Source: Uranotaenia lowii (Eukaryota > Arthropoda > Insecta > Diptera > Culicidae). From it: a stretch of DNA of 64,000 nucleotides. The stretch covers positions 282,737,456-282,801,455 of the forward strand of contig NC_073693.1 in assembly GCF_029784155.1 (NCBI RefSeq), in the 5' to 3' direction. Numbering within the stretch: position 1 is the stretch's first letter; each line of letters begins with the position of its first letter. Shown piece after piece: positions 44,941 to 56,562 of this stretch. The position numbers and the translations under genes are program-made. The notes below the pieces were generated by a model. It was not told the DNA's origin and made no database searches. It was given only the letters and a program-made list of their open reading frames with translations.

Positions 44941-46677
44941 CTAGCTGATTTACCCGGCCTAGCTCGGGTTAACATAAAATATTAATCAAAATCAATCGTT
45001 TGACTTTTCGAAATTTGGGAAGCTTTATATTCATCATTTTTGGAAATTTGTCCAAAGTTCGGCCGTGTAAGTTTTGTTAGTCTTTTAAAAGTTTTTATTG
45101 AGTTTATTCACTGTGTTAATCGTTTTCACATTATTGGAAACTTTATAGTTATGAGGTTTCAATTAAAATAAATTCTAAACAGTTCTTCTTGAATGCTAAT
45201 TCATCCTTTCACGAAAAACATTTCTTACAATCATCATCTAAAAAATTTGGCCTTACATTATTATCTTCAACAGATTATACTGTTTTTTTATCTTTCCCAT
45301 CCCTTATCTAATGAAAATGTCTGTTGGAGATTATCCCACTTTTCAAGATGGATGATATCCCTGTACAATGGTATATTTAAGTTTTATTTACTTGGAAATT
45401 TCTAAAAATACCTCCGAGCTTTGTTGGGCCATGTTGAAAACTCACTATGCATGTTTTCAGTTGTATGTGTGTATTTTTCCGCTTTTTAAATTTACACTTT
45501 TTTATTATAAGCTTACCTTAAATGTTGAAAGTTCCACTAATAGTTTTTTGGAGTTATCGAAAACAAAACATCTCAGAACTGAAATCACCATTTCAATGTT
45601 GTGAAAAAGGTTTAATTGGAGTTCCCCTTCAATTTGTCTTTTCTTGGGCACAAACATCCCATTAATTATTTTGAAAAGTAATCAATGTTAAAATTCTAAG
45701 AGATCATTGGATGAATTCGCAGTACTAAACAGTTTTACAATAAGTTTTCTCAAATTTGGATGGTAGAATCGACCACATTGGACATCAATGATAATTCTAA
45801 AGTTAAAAATTGGTCAATGAAATTGAATTGTATAATACCTCTGATTTTTATATCTTATCATTTATCTAATCAATTTCCTTATCCCTCGTTTAAATTCTTT
45901 GAAAGCTATCGAAACGTTGAAATTTTGCAGCCTTGGAATTATAACTCTGAATCTCATAATTGTTTTTTTCTTTATGAGCAATTCCAATAATATGGAAATG
46001 GTTGGCTCTTAAAAGCTGGAATTCATGAAAATCGGTTCATTAATTTTTCAGCACACAGTCCAAATAGTTATCCAGTTGAAGAAGTCAATTTATTGTTCAC
46101 TGTTTCGTTCCCTGTATTTTTTTGTAGACCCTCAAAGCCCCCCCGATGCGGTAAAACGCACTTTGAAAGCCATTTCAATTCTAGTCAATATACTCTAACA
46201 GGCTAGTTATATTTTTCAATCCAAAATGTAGGCTCATAAATGCATCTAAATGTCTCGCACCGGCATCACGTGCTTTGAACATTAAAAGGAAGAAAAAACA
46301 CCCGCCAAATTTTCCACTTTCAAATTTTTAATGCTGATCAAGCTTTGATTTGCTTTCCAGTACATGTGAACTCTGGATGGTCGTTTCTAATGCCCAGCCC
46401 ATGGTGATGGTGAAAACAACCCCGCCAAAGGAAACGAAAAACGGTTGGCAAAATGGGTGCCATGACTTTTGATTCCTGTGAATAAAAACGAAGGTTGTAT
46501 GGGAGGGTCCCTTTTCTTAGGTGGGAGGGACTCAAAACTATTACTAAAACCTTACCATGGTCCAAACACATAACTGTACCAAATTTCAGGCTGATCGGTT
46601 AAGCGGTGTGGATTTGTATAAGGTGCATACAAACAAACAAACATATATAGTCCAACTCATCTTTATATATTAGAAGA
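44941..46677 (-). mobile_element. Helitron-like nonautonomous element, copy 2, both ends present
   Basis: On the minus strand it starts A|TCTTCTAATATATAAAG and ends TCAGCTAG|T, the TC...CTRR form inserted between A and T. Just before the end is a hairpin, ACCCG AGCTAGGC CGGGT, as Helitron 3' ends have. 1737 bp with no Rep/helicase frame. Inverse in orientation to copy 1. Confidence 0.78.
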
Positions 46678-46751
46678 TTATCTTAAAGTTTAAAGAAAGT
46701 TTTCGTAAACTGTGCCAATATTTGAAGTAGTTAGAATTATCTTGTTTTTGT

Positions 46752-46828
46752 GTATTTTTTTCTAATCGCATAGGGTTAACCTCCTCTGGCTTAGGGGTAA
46801 GCCCTATGCGATTAGAAAAAAATACCAC
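46752..46828. repeat. Hairpin
   Basis: CTAATCGCATAGGG and CCCTATGCGATTAG with extended T/A flanks pair over about 27 bp. The pairing continues imperfectly outwards, giving a palindrome of about 46707-46913. Confidence 0.8.
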
Positions 46829-46959
46829 CAGGGTTACTGAATACTTGCATATTTGAATAATGTTTGGTAAAAAAACTAGATAATTCAAACTACCTACTTC
46901 AAATATTGACACATTTCACCAAAATTTTCTTCGGTACACTTATAATGTGGTGAGTGTCC

Positions 46960-48308
46960 AGAATGTCTTTCAACCAAAGTATCTTAGTTAAAATAAACTA
47001 AAGAAATTACTTCTTAAATTTGAATCCATATGGCTGTGGCTCTTAGTTTTCTTTGGTTGATCATAAACAAATTCGTTATAGTTGTGATAAACTTGACCCC
47101 TTGTATGCACTTGTTCGTTTTTATTAATATATGTGAGAGTGACCAAAAACTTGTTGGTTAAAAATTAAGAAATCTTTGCAAAAGGAACAACGTAAAACAA
47201 TCCATTTTTTAAAGTTAAAAAAGTTAAAGTTTTGAGAAAAATCTTTTTCTTTTTCACTGTATTTGAATTCAACGAGTTTAATTTTTGATTATTCCATATT
47301 CATGAACAGGTCAAAAAGGCTTATTCAAAACAAAAAGTATGATCGTTTCATTTTTCATGTTGATTGCATTCAAAGAATTCACAGAATACCTTCTTATTAA
47401 AAATGTGGTCTAAAAAAGCTAGATTTGACAAGAATATTACGAAAAATGTTTTTATGTTTAAGTTTAAGAAGTTCCAGAAGTGAAAGAAAACTGTATTTAC
47501 TAATAATCAAAAGATGGTTTGAAGAACCTTTTGGCTGATTTGAATTATGATTTTAAAGGTATTCGATGAATTCCTACTGATTCACCCACAGTAACTGTGG
47601 CTTAATTCAAACACAGTGATGCAACTTTCTATGATTACTCTATAAAACGTGTGACCCACATCTACATATTTGCAAAGCGTTATTGAATCTCGTTTTTAAG
47701 CTTTTTTGCCTGGATAACATTGGAGATGAAACCTTAAAACATCTGAAAAGCTTAAATCGGAAAAAAGCATAAATCTTAGAGATGTTCTCAACACGGCAAG
47801 TATAAGGATGCATTCCCCTGAATTCGACTATCCTAGTATTTACGAAATGATTTGAATTTTTTCTCAATGGATGTGTTGGATCGCACACAGGGGTATAGCT
47901 TATACATTCATAACAATATCAGCAGATGCTCCTGCTTTGTCGAACTAACTTTTTCATCTTATCCTTTTTTTTTTTATTTTTAAGGAAGACTTCAATGTGG
48001 TGCAGAAATCTAGGGGTTTAAACAAACCGAAACAAATAAAAACCCAAAAAATCTACATTTTTAAATAATTCCAATTGAATTGCGTTAACAACCCATAGAT
48101 ACAATATACTGTTATCATTATCTCCACTCAAAATTGTGTACTGTTTTCGTAAGGGAAGAGCATAGAGACCAAACCTTTATAGGGTTGACAACTTTTAATG
48201 CTATTTCAAGTAATTTTTTTTCAGAATTTGTGCTTTTTTGGAAACAAGTTACGATGAAAAATTTTCTATCAAAATTTTTGAGTTTTTATTTATTTTTAAC
48301 GGAGTCTT
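46960..48308. other. AT-rich spacer
   Basis: No gene recognised; open frames up to 82 codons without motifs. Confidence 0.4.
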
Positions 48309-48371
48309 AAATAAACTTTAAATTTTCAAGCCAAAATGTATTACATTTTGGCTAGAAAATTTAAAGTTTAT
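48309..48371. repeat. Near-perfect hairpin, arms about 30 bp
   Basis: AGCCAAAATGTA meets TACATTTTGGCT at the centre, and both arms extend through TTTAAATTTTC and AAACTTTATT type sequence with one mismatch. Confidence 0.85.
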
Positions 48372-50630
48372 TCAAAAAAATAAGTTATTCTAGGCCCCTT
48401 GAGGGTTTTTTTTTTCATAAATTTCATAAATTTTTACGAATTAATTTCATCAGCAAATATTCGAATTGGAATTTCAATCCTTGTTCATCACTTTCAAAGC
48501 TACTTGAATAAATTAGTAAGGTCAACATATTTTGTGAGTATGGAGCATGAAAAACTTATGCCCTTAAGTTTGTATTTACAATATTAGCCCTCAATGAACC
48601 CAAGCATATTTTAACCTACCCTCTGAACATTTGGGTACATTATTTGATCAGTTATTTCAACTTCCATTAAAACCAACCACAGGATACATTTGTTCTTCGG
48701 TTCAAACGGCAGAATCCTGTTAAATGAAAAAAAAAAAAAAAAAAAAAAATCCAGCGCACACGAGCGCCATCTTGTCCGATTCGGTGCGATCATCAGCCGT
48801 CGTCGTTTATGCATATGATATGAGTTTTTTTCTGTCATCAAAACCGTTGTTTTTTCAATCGTTAGAAGGATGCTACCCCAGAAAAGCGCGCCCTTCGAGG
48901 GGTAACTTAAATTTTGGTGGTGCATCAGCCAACGGCAGCTTGGTTCCCAAAAAGGGTTGGCTGCTGCCAAGGCACAATGAAAATTTAAAATTTTTTTTCT
49001 TCGACTAACTGTACATTTGTTCCAGTTTTTTTTCGGGTTGGTGGCGCAAAAAAAAGCTTCCAGCTAGTTGTAATTGAAGACTGATAGAAGAAAAAAAACT
49101 TGATTTATACAGCAGGAGTCTTCGAAAAGTTTCATAAACACATGAATACCGGCGTTGTTGTTTTTTTCTCTCGCGTTCGGATCCTAAACATAACAACGCG
49201 ACAGGAGCGCTCTGTATTCTAATAATTTCGTTTTGTAACTGTTAAAATATGAGATGAAATGGCGCTTGATAGAAGGAAAAAAATATGCTACGCGTAGCAT
49301 TTGATCATCAAGGATCCATTATTTTGAAACAGGCGAAAAAACTCAGGATATTGTTTTTTTTTGTTTGATTCGAGAAAAAAAAAGTAATGGAACGTTTGGC
49401 TTTGAAAGAGTGGGAAAATCCTGGTGAGTCACGTTTTTTTTGCTCGATAAAATAACGAAGACTTTTCCGAGTCAAATGCGGAAATGATGTTGTAATTTAA
49501 TGTAGTCGGATTTTTTTTCTCTCTTCAAAACGAAACAATATTTGATTGTATCAACTCGACCGGAATTGAAATTTGATAATCCTGCGAACACAGTTTATGT
49601 GCAATAACTGAATAAAGTTTTTTCTTGATTCAAAAAAAAAAAAATACATTTTGACAGACCGAAAAAATATGGGAAATGTTTGAATCGGTCGTTCATTTGA
49701 TGGTATGAGAATCAAGAAAGAACTCCATCGGACATAAGATCATATAGCTCAACTATAATGTGAGAAATTTTCTGAAAAGGTCTCACAGTTATGAGTAGGG
49801 TTTAAAACTGTTAATTAGGTTTTTTTTTAAATCTAACAAAAGTTTACTACGTTTTTTTTTTTTCAAAGCTTTATCAAATTTCTCAGACTTCTATTTTTTT
49901 TTTTAAATTTTTTGCACAAAACAAAACAATTGCAATTTCCACCAGACTTGTTTTTAGAGTTTTTATTTTTACTTTTGTAGCATACCAACCTCTTTTGACC
50001 TTATTTCCCAGACTATTTTTTAATGTTTCGTTAAAACTGAAAAAAATAATTTAAAAAAAGACAATTGAATTATTTTTTCATCTCGATACACCCATTTGGA
50101 GGGCGTTAGGGTTACATTGTTGGCTGGAAGCGAGGGAAAGAAAAAAAGGTAAGGAAAAAAGCTGCCAGCCTAGAACTGTTTAAAATCGTAATTCATTAGC
50201 ATAAAACATGATTCCATGTGCGTGAAAAATTATAGGTTTTCTTTTTGGGAAAATGCATTGCTCGGGTTGATCTTTGTTTGATTGGGGGAGGATCCGAACC
50301 CGCTTAACGGTTGACTGGAAAATTGTGCGAGCTGCTTTCCAGCTGTGCGAACAATACCTAGTCATGTACCAACCTCCTACCACCTAGTAATCTCTCTAGC
50401 AGCAGACTACAATGTTGCGGGGGCGTGTGAGTTTTGAATTGCGATGGGTGGGTAGCCGGCTCTAGAGCCGCTAATCGATGGGTGGAGCTTGGATTATCTC
50501 CGCCATTTTCAACTTAGTCGGTAGAAGTTGTTTCAATATTTCCAAATTTTTAAACCCTAAAAATTTCTTCAAATATTAAAAAATATAATGGAAGATTTTA
50601 TCAATTTATGAAAATACACATTTTTTCAAA
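48372..50630. other. Mostly single-copy spacer with long A/T runs
   Basis: Includes a 26-A run at 48724-48750 and two less AT-rich patches (48750-48960, 50090-50520). Open frames up to 119 codons cross the A run and are not credible. Confidence 0.4.
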
Positions 50631-50674
50631 TTTTATCATTTCCAATTATGTATCAACTAAGGCAGATCATTTAA

Positions 50675-50895
50675 TCATCCTTTGCTGTTGCCAAACATCT
50701 GGAAGTTTTTCCATGCAATACCAGAACCGAAAAGCTGAACTCCATTGGCACTTGCTGGTGCAGCCAATCCAGAAACTATCATCTCAAGCACCAGGATCAA
50801 CTGAAATGTGTTCAAAGATTATAACTAAATGCTTACAATTTTATTTAAACTAATAATCTTACCGCAACCAACAAAACAGTCGAGTATTTCATCAT
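50675..50895 (-). CDS. Tiny split gene for a small secreted peptide (52 residues)
   Basis: Exon 1 (50895-50863) encodes MMKYSTVLLVA. GTAAGATTATT opens a 62-nt intron (50862-50801) ending CACATTTCAG. Exon 2 (50800-50675) encodes 41 residues, LILVLEMIVSGLAAP onwards, ending MFGNSKG and TGA. Residues 1-24 form a clear signal peptide with a likely cut after SGLA or LAAPASA. That leaves a mature peptide of about 27 residues with no Cys, containing GVQLFGSGIAWKNFQ. The terminal Gly could serve for amidation. A TATAAATAG box lies 60-68 bp upstream of the ATG (50963-50955). A paralogue with the same exon-1 length, intron length and phase is at 61585-61784. I do not recognise the family; it would be exported from the cell. 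Confidence 0.68.
50801..50862 (-). other. 62-nt intron of the small-peptide gene
   Basis: GTAAGA at the 5' end, TTTCAG at the 3' end, phase 0, typical short insect intron length. Confidence 0.68.
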
Positions 50896-50954
50896 GATTC
50901 AAGCGTTAATACGTGCAATTTTCGTTTGTATGTTCTTTAATGCAGTTGCACTAC

Positions 50955-50963
50955 CTATTTATA
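50955..50963 (-). promoter_or_regulatory. TATA box of the small-peptide gene
   Basis: TATAAATAG on the minus strand, leaving room for a transcript start about 30 bp downstream and a short 5' leader. Confidence 0.5.
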
Positions 50964-50979
50964 TGTTGAGTTAAATCCA

Positions 50980-51840
50980 AATCTTTCAAACTTATTTGTT
51001 TAGTGTACAGATTAAAGGTATCTGTGCCTTCAAGACATTGTACATTTTTTTATTATCCCAAAATCTGCATGTTCTAACTATAAAAATTTTTTACTGCCCT
51101 GATTATTGGATATCATGAACATTATCAAAAACTTTTTTTTTTAAATAAATCCAATAATGCAACCACTTAAAATCATCGAAAGATAAAATTGAAAAAGAGA
51201 TGCCAAACTTGCGTTTGTTCATTTTTTTTGCGGCAATGTTAGCACAAGTGGATATGGGTTTATAAAAAAACGGTCCAGACAGATTTGCGTCAAACGAATG
51301 AAAATAGCTTTAATTTTTAAATCGTTCAAGGTTATTAAATATGTGATTATTTGGTACCATAAACTAACTGTGTTAAGAAGTTTAAAGCCTTATAGTTGAA
51401 TTCAAAATTCGGACATTTGATTTCAAAGTTTCGACTAAAGGTGCGCGCATGCGGGCTGTATCCGGGAAAATTTGATCAAAACCCAGGAATTACTCAACAC
51501 AAATCAAGAAAAAAAATTTTTTTTATCAGCTGATTCTAAATCGTATTTTAGGCTTTCAAAAAGCTTTTCATGATTATTTTTATAAAACTTGCTCAACATA
51601 TTTCGTTTTGGACACATAAATCAAAACAAAAATTACAACACAATTTGTTTTTTTTTTTTTGTTGTTTTGACAAATAAAGTGAATAAATCCGTGCTTTTTT
51701 TCAATGAAATCCGGGCAATCGGGTCAGAACAGACTTTTGTCAAATTTGGTGTTGAATATCCGGGCAAATCCGGATAAAATAGGGGCGCCCTTATATTAAA
51801 CCCAATTTCTGTCATAACATTGTTTTAAACTAGGCTTACC
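50980..51840. other. AT-rich spacer with a CCGGGCAA word cluster
   Basis: 51700-51780 carries inverse forms of the CCCGGATTT words seen at 20625-21560. No gene. Confidence 0.4.
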
Positions 51841-52511
51841 AGATACTTTCAGAAAAAAAGCGGGACATTTCACGAAAAAAAGCGGCACACAGCCGAAAAA
51901 TGCAGGACATTTAAGAAAATCTTAAAAAAGCTTAGTTGTGTAGCCACACGGACACGTTTACCATCAGCCAAAATTGTTCATAGATATACACTAAGGTTTT
52001 CTTTTTAACGCAGATTGAATTTGTTCAGTTTTTCATACATGACTTCTATTTACACGGTTTTCCCCATATTCACCTTTATTTTTAACGGTCCTCGCGAATT
52101 GTCTTATTTAAGAAAATATATCAAGTTGTACATGTAAACGGCGGATTTTAAACCGCGTAAAAAGGCTTTGTGTAATATGTATAAAAAATTAGTTGGTTTG
52201 ATAATTTGTTTAAAAATTGTAAAACTCAAGAAAACTTCCATCTTTCTATACTTCGGACAATTGAGTCGAAAAAGGTGTTTAACAACGGCAATTTAAGTAA
52301 GGTTCCGGCGAAAAAATTCATCTCTATGATTCTATGATCTATAATTTTTTAGAAGCAACTTAAACAATATTTTCTTGATACACTGATTGAACGGGCTCCA
52401 AAAACACTTACCTGAATCATAATCATACTGTTGTGCTAAGAGCTTTAGAGTTATTCAGTATTTTCTTATATAAACTATGAAAAATTCTGCCTATTTTGAG
52501 AAAAAGACGTA

Positions 52512-53671
52512 CCGTAAACTGGGGGAACTTTGATCAGCGGGGTAACTTTGATCAACATGAAATTTTTGCAGATAACCATCACGTTCGTCGCCACGCTCAT
52601 TTTGGTTGTTTTACTTGCCGGGCCCAAAGAAAATCTCGGAGCAAGAAAGCAACCAGGGAGAACTCCACTATTTGTAACGTGTGGTTAAACTGAGCGGCTA
52701 ACTTGAGTGAGAGAGCGTCACATGCTTTTTGATGTGACGGGCCTCCCAGGAAATACACCCGTCACCCGAATAAGGGTGACGTGGCGACGAACATGTTAAC
52801 TAAGTATAAAGCTAAAATATCTGAAAACTGTTTACTACGTTTGAAAGCCTTTGAATTGAGTTACAAATAAGCTAAATTTGGTTTTTATTAGGAGATTTTT
52901 GATGTTATTTAAAATGTAATTTTAAAATCTTAAAATATCTGGTTTTTTGAAGGCTCACAAACAAACATCTCTCCTGATCAAATTTTAGCATTTAAGAGCA
53001 AATGGGTTGTTTTATAATTTGAAGTTTTTTACTTGGTTTAGGTTTAGTTTAAGTGTTATATTTATGGTCATTTGATGATAAGTTTTGGAAGTTGAAAAAA
53101 AACGGTCATTTTCCACGAAAAAGCCCGTATAGAAATAATGGCAAAAAACCCTATCAAATGGTCAAGTTTGAAGAAAACAAGACCATGAAAACAGTGCGAG
53201 GACTTAGGGAATTGCATGAAGGCAAAATTTCATTTGTTTTTAAGGCCAAAAAATATTTGAAAATGTTTATAATTTTTGCCCCTAAACGTATTCAGCAACA
53301 TTGCCTATCTTTTGAGTATATTTGTTTTTGAAAGAAAACGTTGGAAAGTTAATAAAGTCCAAACAAAAAAAATACTGTTATCGATGTTTTGAGCCTTCTT
53401 TGCAAAATGGCTTCATAACAATAAATTTGAAGATGTTGAGATACGTAAAAACCATAGTGATCAAAGTTACCCCGAAACTCGAAATCTGGTTTTGTAACAA
53501 ACATTTAATTATAACAACCAATGTCGTTTGAATAAACTACAATAAATGATCATGTTTAATACTCCTCACTTCAGTAAGTGTTTTAAACCTTTTAGGTGTT
53601 ACGAAAAAGCAACCCCTTCCAAAATATTCAAAAATAAATGAAAAAAATGATCAAAGTTCCCCCAGTTTGCA
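52512..53671 (+). mobile_element. TA-flanked element, AAACTGGGGGAAC family, complete
   Basis: Ends CCGTAAACTGGGGGAACTTT and AAAGTTCCCCCAGTTTGCAG are inverse copies between TA pairs (52510-52511, 53672-53673). GTAACTTTGATCA-type words recur inside. Relic right ends of the family are at 1593-1762 and 56436-56560. No transposase. Confidence 0.78.
52584..52792. repeat. GC-rich small inverted repeat inside the preceding element
   Basis: GTTCGTCGCCACG at the left is inverse to CGTGGCGACGAAC at the right. Inside are two further stem-loops, CGTCACAT/ATGTGACG and CGTCACCC/GGGTGACG. It is much more GC-rich than its host element and probably a separate insertion. Confidence 0.6.
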
Positions 53672-54563
53672 GTATGTGAAAGATTTTCAGTTCAGCACAG
53701 AATTCAAATTGAGACTAAAGTTTTATTTTTTAAAGTTTAAGTCAGTGACTTTTTAAAAGTTTTCCAAGAAAAAAAGCGGGACATTTGGAGGAAAAAGCGG
53801 GACAGGGGGGCATTCTACAAAAGAGCGGGACATGTCCCGCTGTTGCGGGACGGAAGGCAAAAAAAAAATAGAAGCCCGAAGCATTTGTTAGCCCGGTAGA
53901 AAAAAAACAATTGATTGTATCAAGAGAGACATAACAATTTTTTTCGAAACTATCAAAACGAAAATTATGATATCAAAGCTATATCTGAATAAGTAAATAA
54001 TATCTCGTTGAGATGGGTTTGTATAACAATTTTGCTATGCTCTCCTGATATCTGATTGAGATATAATCTTGATATAATGATATCAAGAATTTGACCTCTT
54101 AAATTAGGTTTCAACATAAATTTCTTTGTCCATCAGAACAAATTTGCCACATTGCGTAAAAACCGGTTGCACAGATTGCGATCCATGGAACCATAGACTT
54201 TTTACCATAGTTGAGATCAAGGCTTCCACTTTGAAGCTTGGTTTGAACTACGTGAGCATCCTAGAGTGGCTTCTTATACTTCTTAACCACTTTGCCCAAA
54301 AAAAAAAAATTAAAAAAAACAACAGTTTATGAGTTTTGAAATCGACAATGAAGAATTTTCAAGGCGATTGTGCAAAAATATTTTTATCGTGTCTTTTTGC
54401 ATCGTAGATATCTCAAATACCTGCACGTAAATTCAAAAATCTGAAAAAAATAAGCAAGATAGTCTTTTTTAAACCAACACAACGCTGCTAAAGTTTTGCA
54501 TATCCGAGCTCTAGTAACGTAGTAATCTCCGAAATTAAGTGCCCGGATACTAAATGATCATAG

Positions 54564-54600
54564 CATTAGCCACTAATGCCGTTTAAATATTCTGCTACCA
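54564..54600 (+). repeat. Left piece of a split AAACTGGGGGAAC-family relic
   Basis: Matches 1593-1622 and continues at 56436 after the hAT-like element. Confidence 0.65.
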
Positions 54601-54608
54601 ATGGTCAT

Positions 54609-56427
54609 TAGGGTGTCCCAAAATTGCATTACTTCTGGGAATCTGAGGGCTCACCCTCCAAATGGTAGATTAGGATGTGCCGAACAAACTTTTGTATGGG
54701 GCCGACTAAAAAAAAATCATGTTTAGAGGTTCCGCAAGCGCGATCTTTAAAAAAAGTCCACTTTCAAAAGATTTGATTTTAAATAAATTCTGGGTCCGAA
54801 AATTTTCATAAAATTTATATATTTTATATTTTTTTAATTTTGTTTGAGTTAAAAACTACACGTAAAAAATACAAAATGAACAAAATTTGTATCAAAATGT
54901 ATAACTAGCAAGCTATTTTCAAGGAAAAAAATTTTTTTGGTCCAAAAATTTTGAATTCAACTGACCAAAATGTGTACCAAGCGTAAAATATTTTTGATTC
55001 CAATGCCATCAAAAGATGCGGATTTTTGTGCACTTTAACTTTGCTGAACAAAACATGTGGCTTGTATCAACGTGTGAACAGCTATTCCTGATTTAATGCT
55101 TAACAAAAATCACAATTTAGGATATTTTTTATTTAATTTATCAAATTTGTCTTAATAAATACCTACTTTAAAATCAAAATACTTGCAAAAAAGAACTTTG
55201 ATGGTTTAAAGGAGTCATCAGAAGGCCATATGCCGAATTTGAGCAGAATCGGACAACAGGAAGGGGTTGCACTGAATCTAAAGTGTGAAAGGGATTCTGA
55301 GACATAGTGTTCTAAAGAAGCAAAAAAAATTGGTTTTTCATCATGCATTTTTGTCTTTACCAATCGATTGATTGATTATGAAGGTTTTATTAAAATTTCA
55401 ATTAAGACTAACATTTCACCTGAAGACTGCAACTCGATTGGACTTAAAACAAAAAAGTTATGGCTGTTCCAAGATTGTATTTTTGTGGCAAATTGCCGTT
55501 TAACACACAATGAGTACTTTTTACTCATTGAGTTTTACAGGACAGTTTGTAACCAAAATACAATCTTTGAACAACCATAACTTTTTTGTTTTAAGTCCAA
55601 TCGAGTTGCAGTCTTCAGGTGAAATGTTAGTCTTAATTGAAATTTTAATAAAATTTACATAACCAAGCAATCGATTGATAAAGACAAAAATGTATGATGA
55701 AAAACCAGTTTTTTATGCTTCTTTAGAACACTATGTCTCAGAATCCCTTTCACACTTGGGATTCAGTGCAACCCCTTCCTGTTGTCCGATTCTGCTCAAA
55801 TTCGGCATATGGCCTTCTGATGACTCCTTTAAACCATCAAAGTCCTTTTTTGCAAGTATTTTGATTTTAAAGTAGGTATTTATTAAGACAAATTTGATAA
55901 ATTAAATAAAAAATATCCAAATTGTGATTTTTGTTAAGCATTAAATCGTGAATAGCTGTTCACACGTTGATACAAGCCACATGTTTTGTTCAGCAAAGTT
56001 AAAGTGCACAAAAATCCGCATCTTTTGATGGCATTGGAATCAAAAATATTTTACGCTTGGTACACATTTTGGTCAGTTGAATTCAAAATTTTTGGATCAT
56101 AAAAGTTTTTTTTCTAGAAAATAGCTTACTAGTTATACATTTTGATACAAATTTGGTTCATTTTGTATTTTTTACGTGTAGTTTTTAACTCAAACAAAAT
56201 TAAAAAAATATAAAATATATGAATTTTATGAAAATTTTTGGACCCAGAATTTATTTAAAATCAAATCTTTTGAAAGTGGACTTTTTTTAAAGATCGCGCT
56301 TGCGGAACCTCTAAACATGATTTTTTTTAGTCGGCCCCATACAAAAGTTTGTTCGGCACATCCTAATCTACCATTTGGAGGGTGAGCCCCCAGATTCCCA
56401 GAAGTTATGCAATTTTGGGACACCCTA
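54609..56427. mobile_element. hAT-like foldback element, 1.8 kb
   Basis: Exact 8-bp duplication ATGGTCAT (54601-54608, 56428-56435). Ends TAGGGTGTCCCAAAATTGCA and the exact inverse. Arms of about 880 bp (54609-55490 and 55545-56427) are near-identical inverse copies, joined by a centre of about 55 bp with a CAATGAGTA/TACTCATTG hairpin. The 8-bp duplication fits hAT. The paired 66-codon open frames are mirror images of the arms and not genes. Confidence 0.85.
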
Positions 56428-56435
56428 ATGGTCAT

Positions 56436-56560
56436 GCTTTATAATCGTAACCTCAGTAAGTATTTTGAAACTTTTTAAGTGTTACAAAAAAGCAACTCCT
56501 TCCTTCCATAATATTCAAAAAATGAATTAAAGAAATGATCAATGTTTTCTCAGTTTACGG
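56436..56560 (+). repeat. Right piece of the split AAACTGGGGGAAC-family relic
   Basis: Continues the relic at 54564-54600 and ends CTCAGTTTACGG before TA. Confidence 0.65.
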
Positions 56561-56562
56561 TA

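Larger units (their letters stand above)
51841..53850. mobile_element. Degraded AGCGGGACA repeat, split by another element
   Basis: AAAAAGCGGGACATTT occurs at 51859 and again at about 53770-53790, with more CGGGACA words to 53850. The element at 52512-53671 sits between the two clusters. Ends are not clear. Confidence 0.45.

Noticed and set aside
48611..49008. Open frames of 94-119 codons around 48.7 kb on both strands
   Set aside because: Both pass through a 26-base A run and have no motif.
55163..55875. Two similar 66-codon frames near 55.2 and 55.7 kb
   Set aside because: They are mirror images from the two arms of the hAT-like foldback element.
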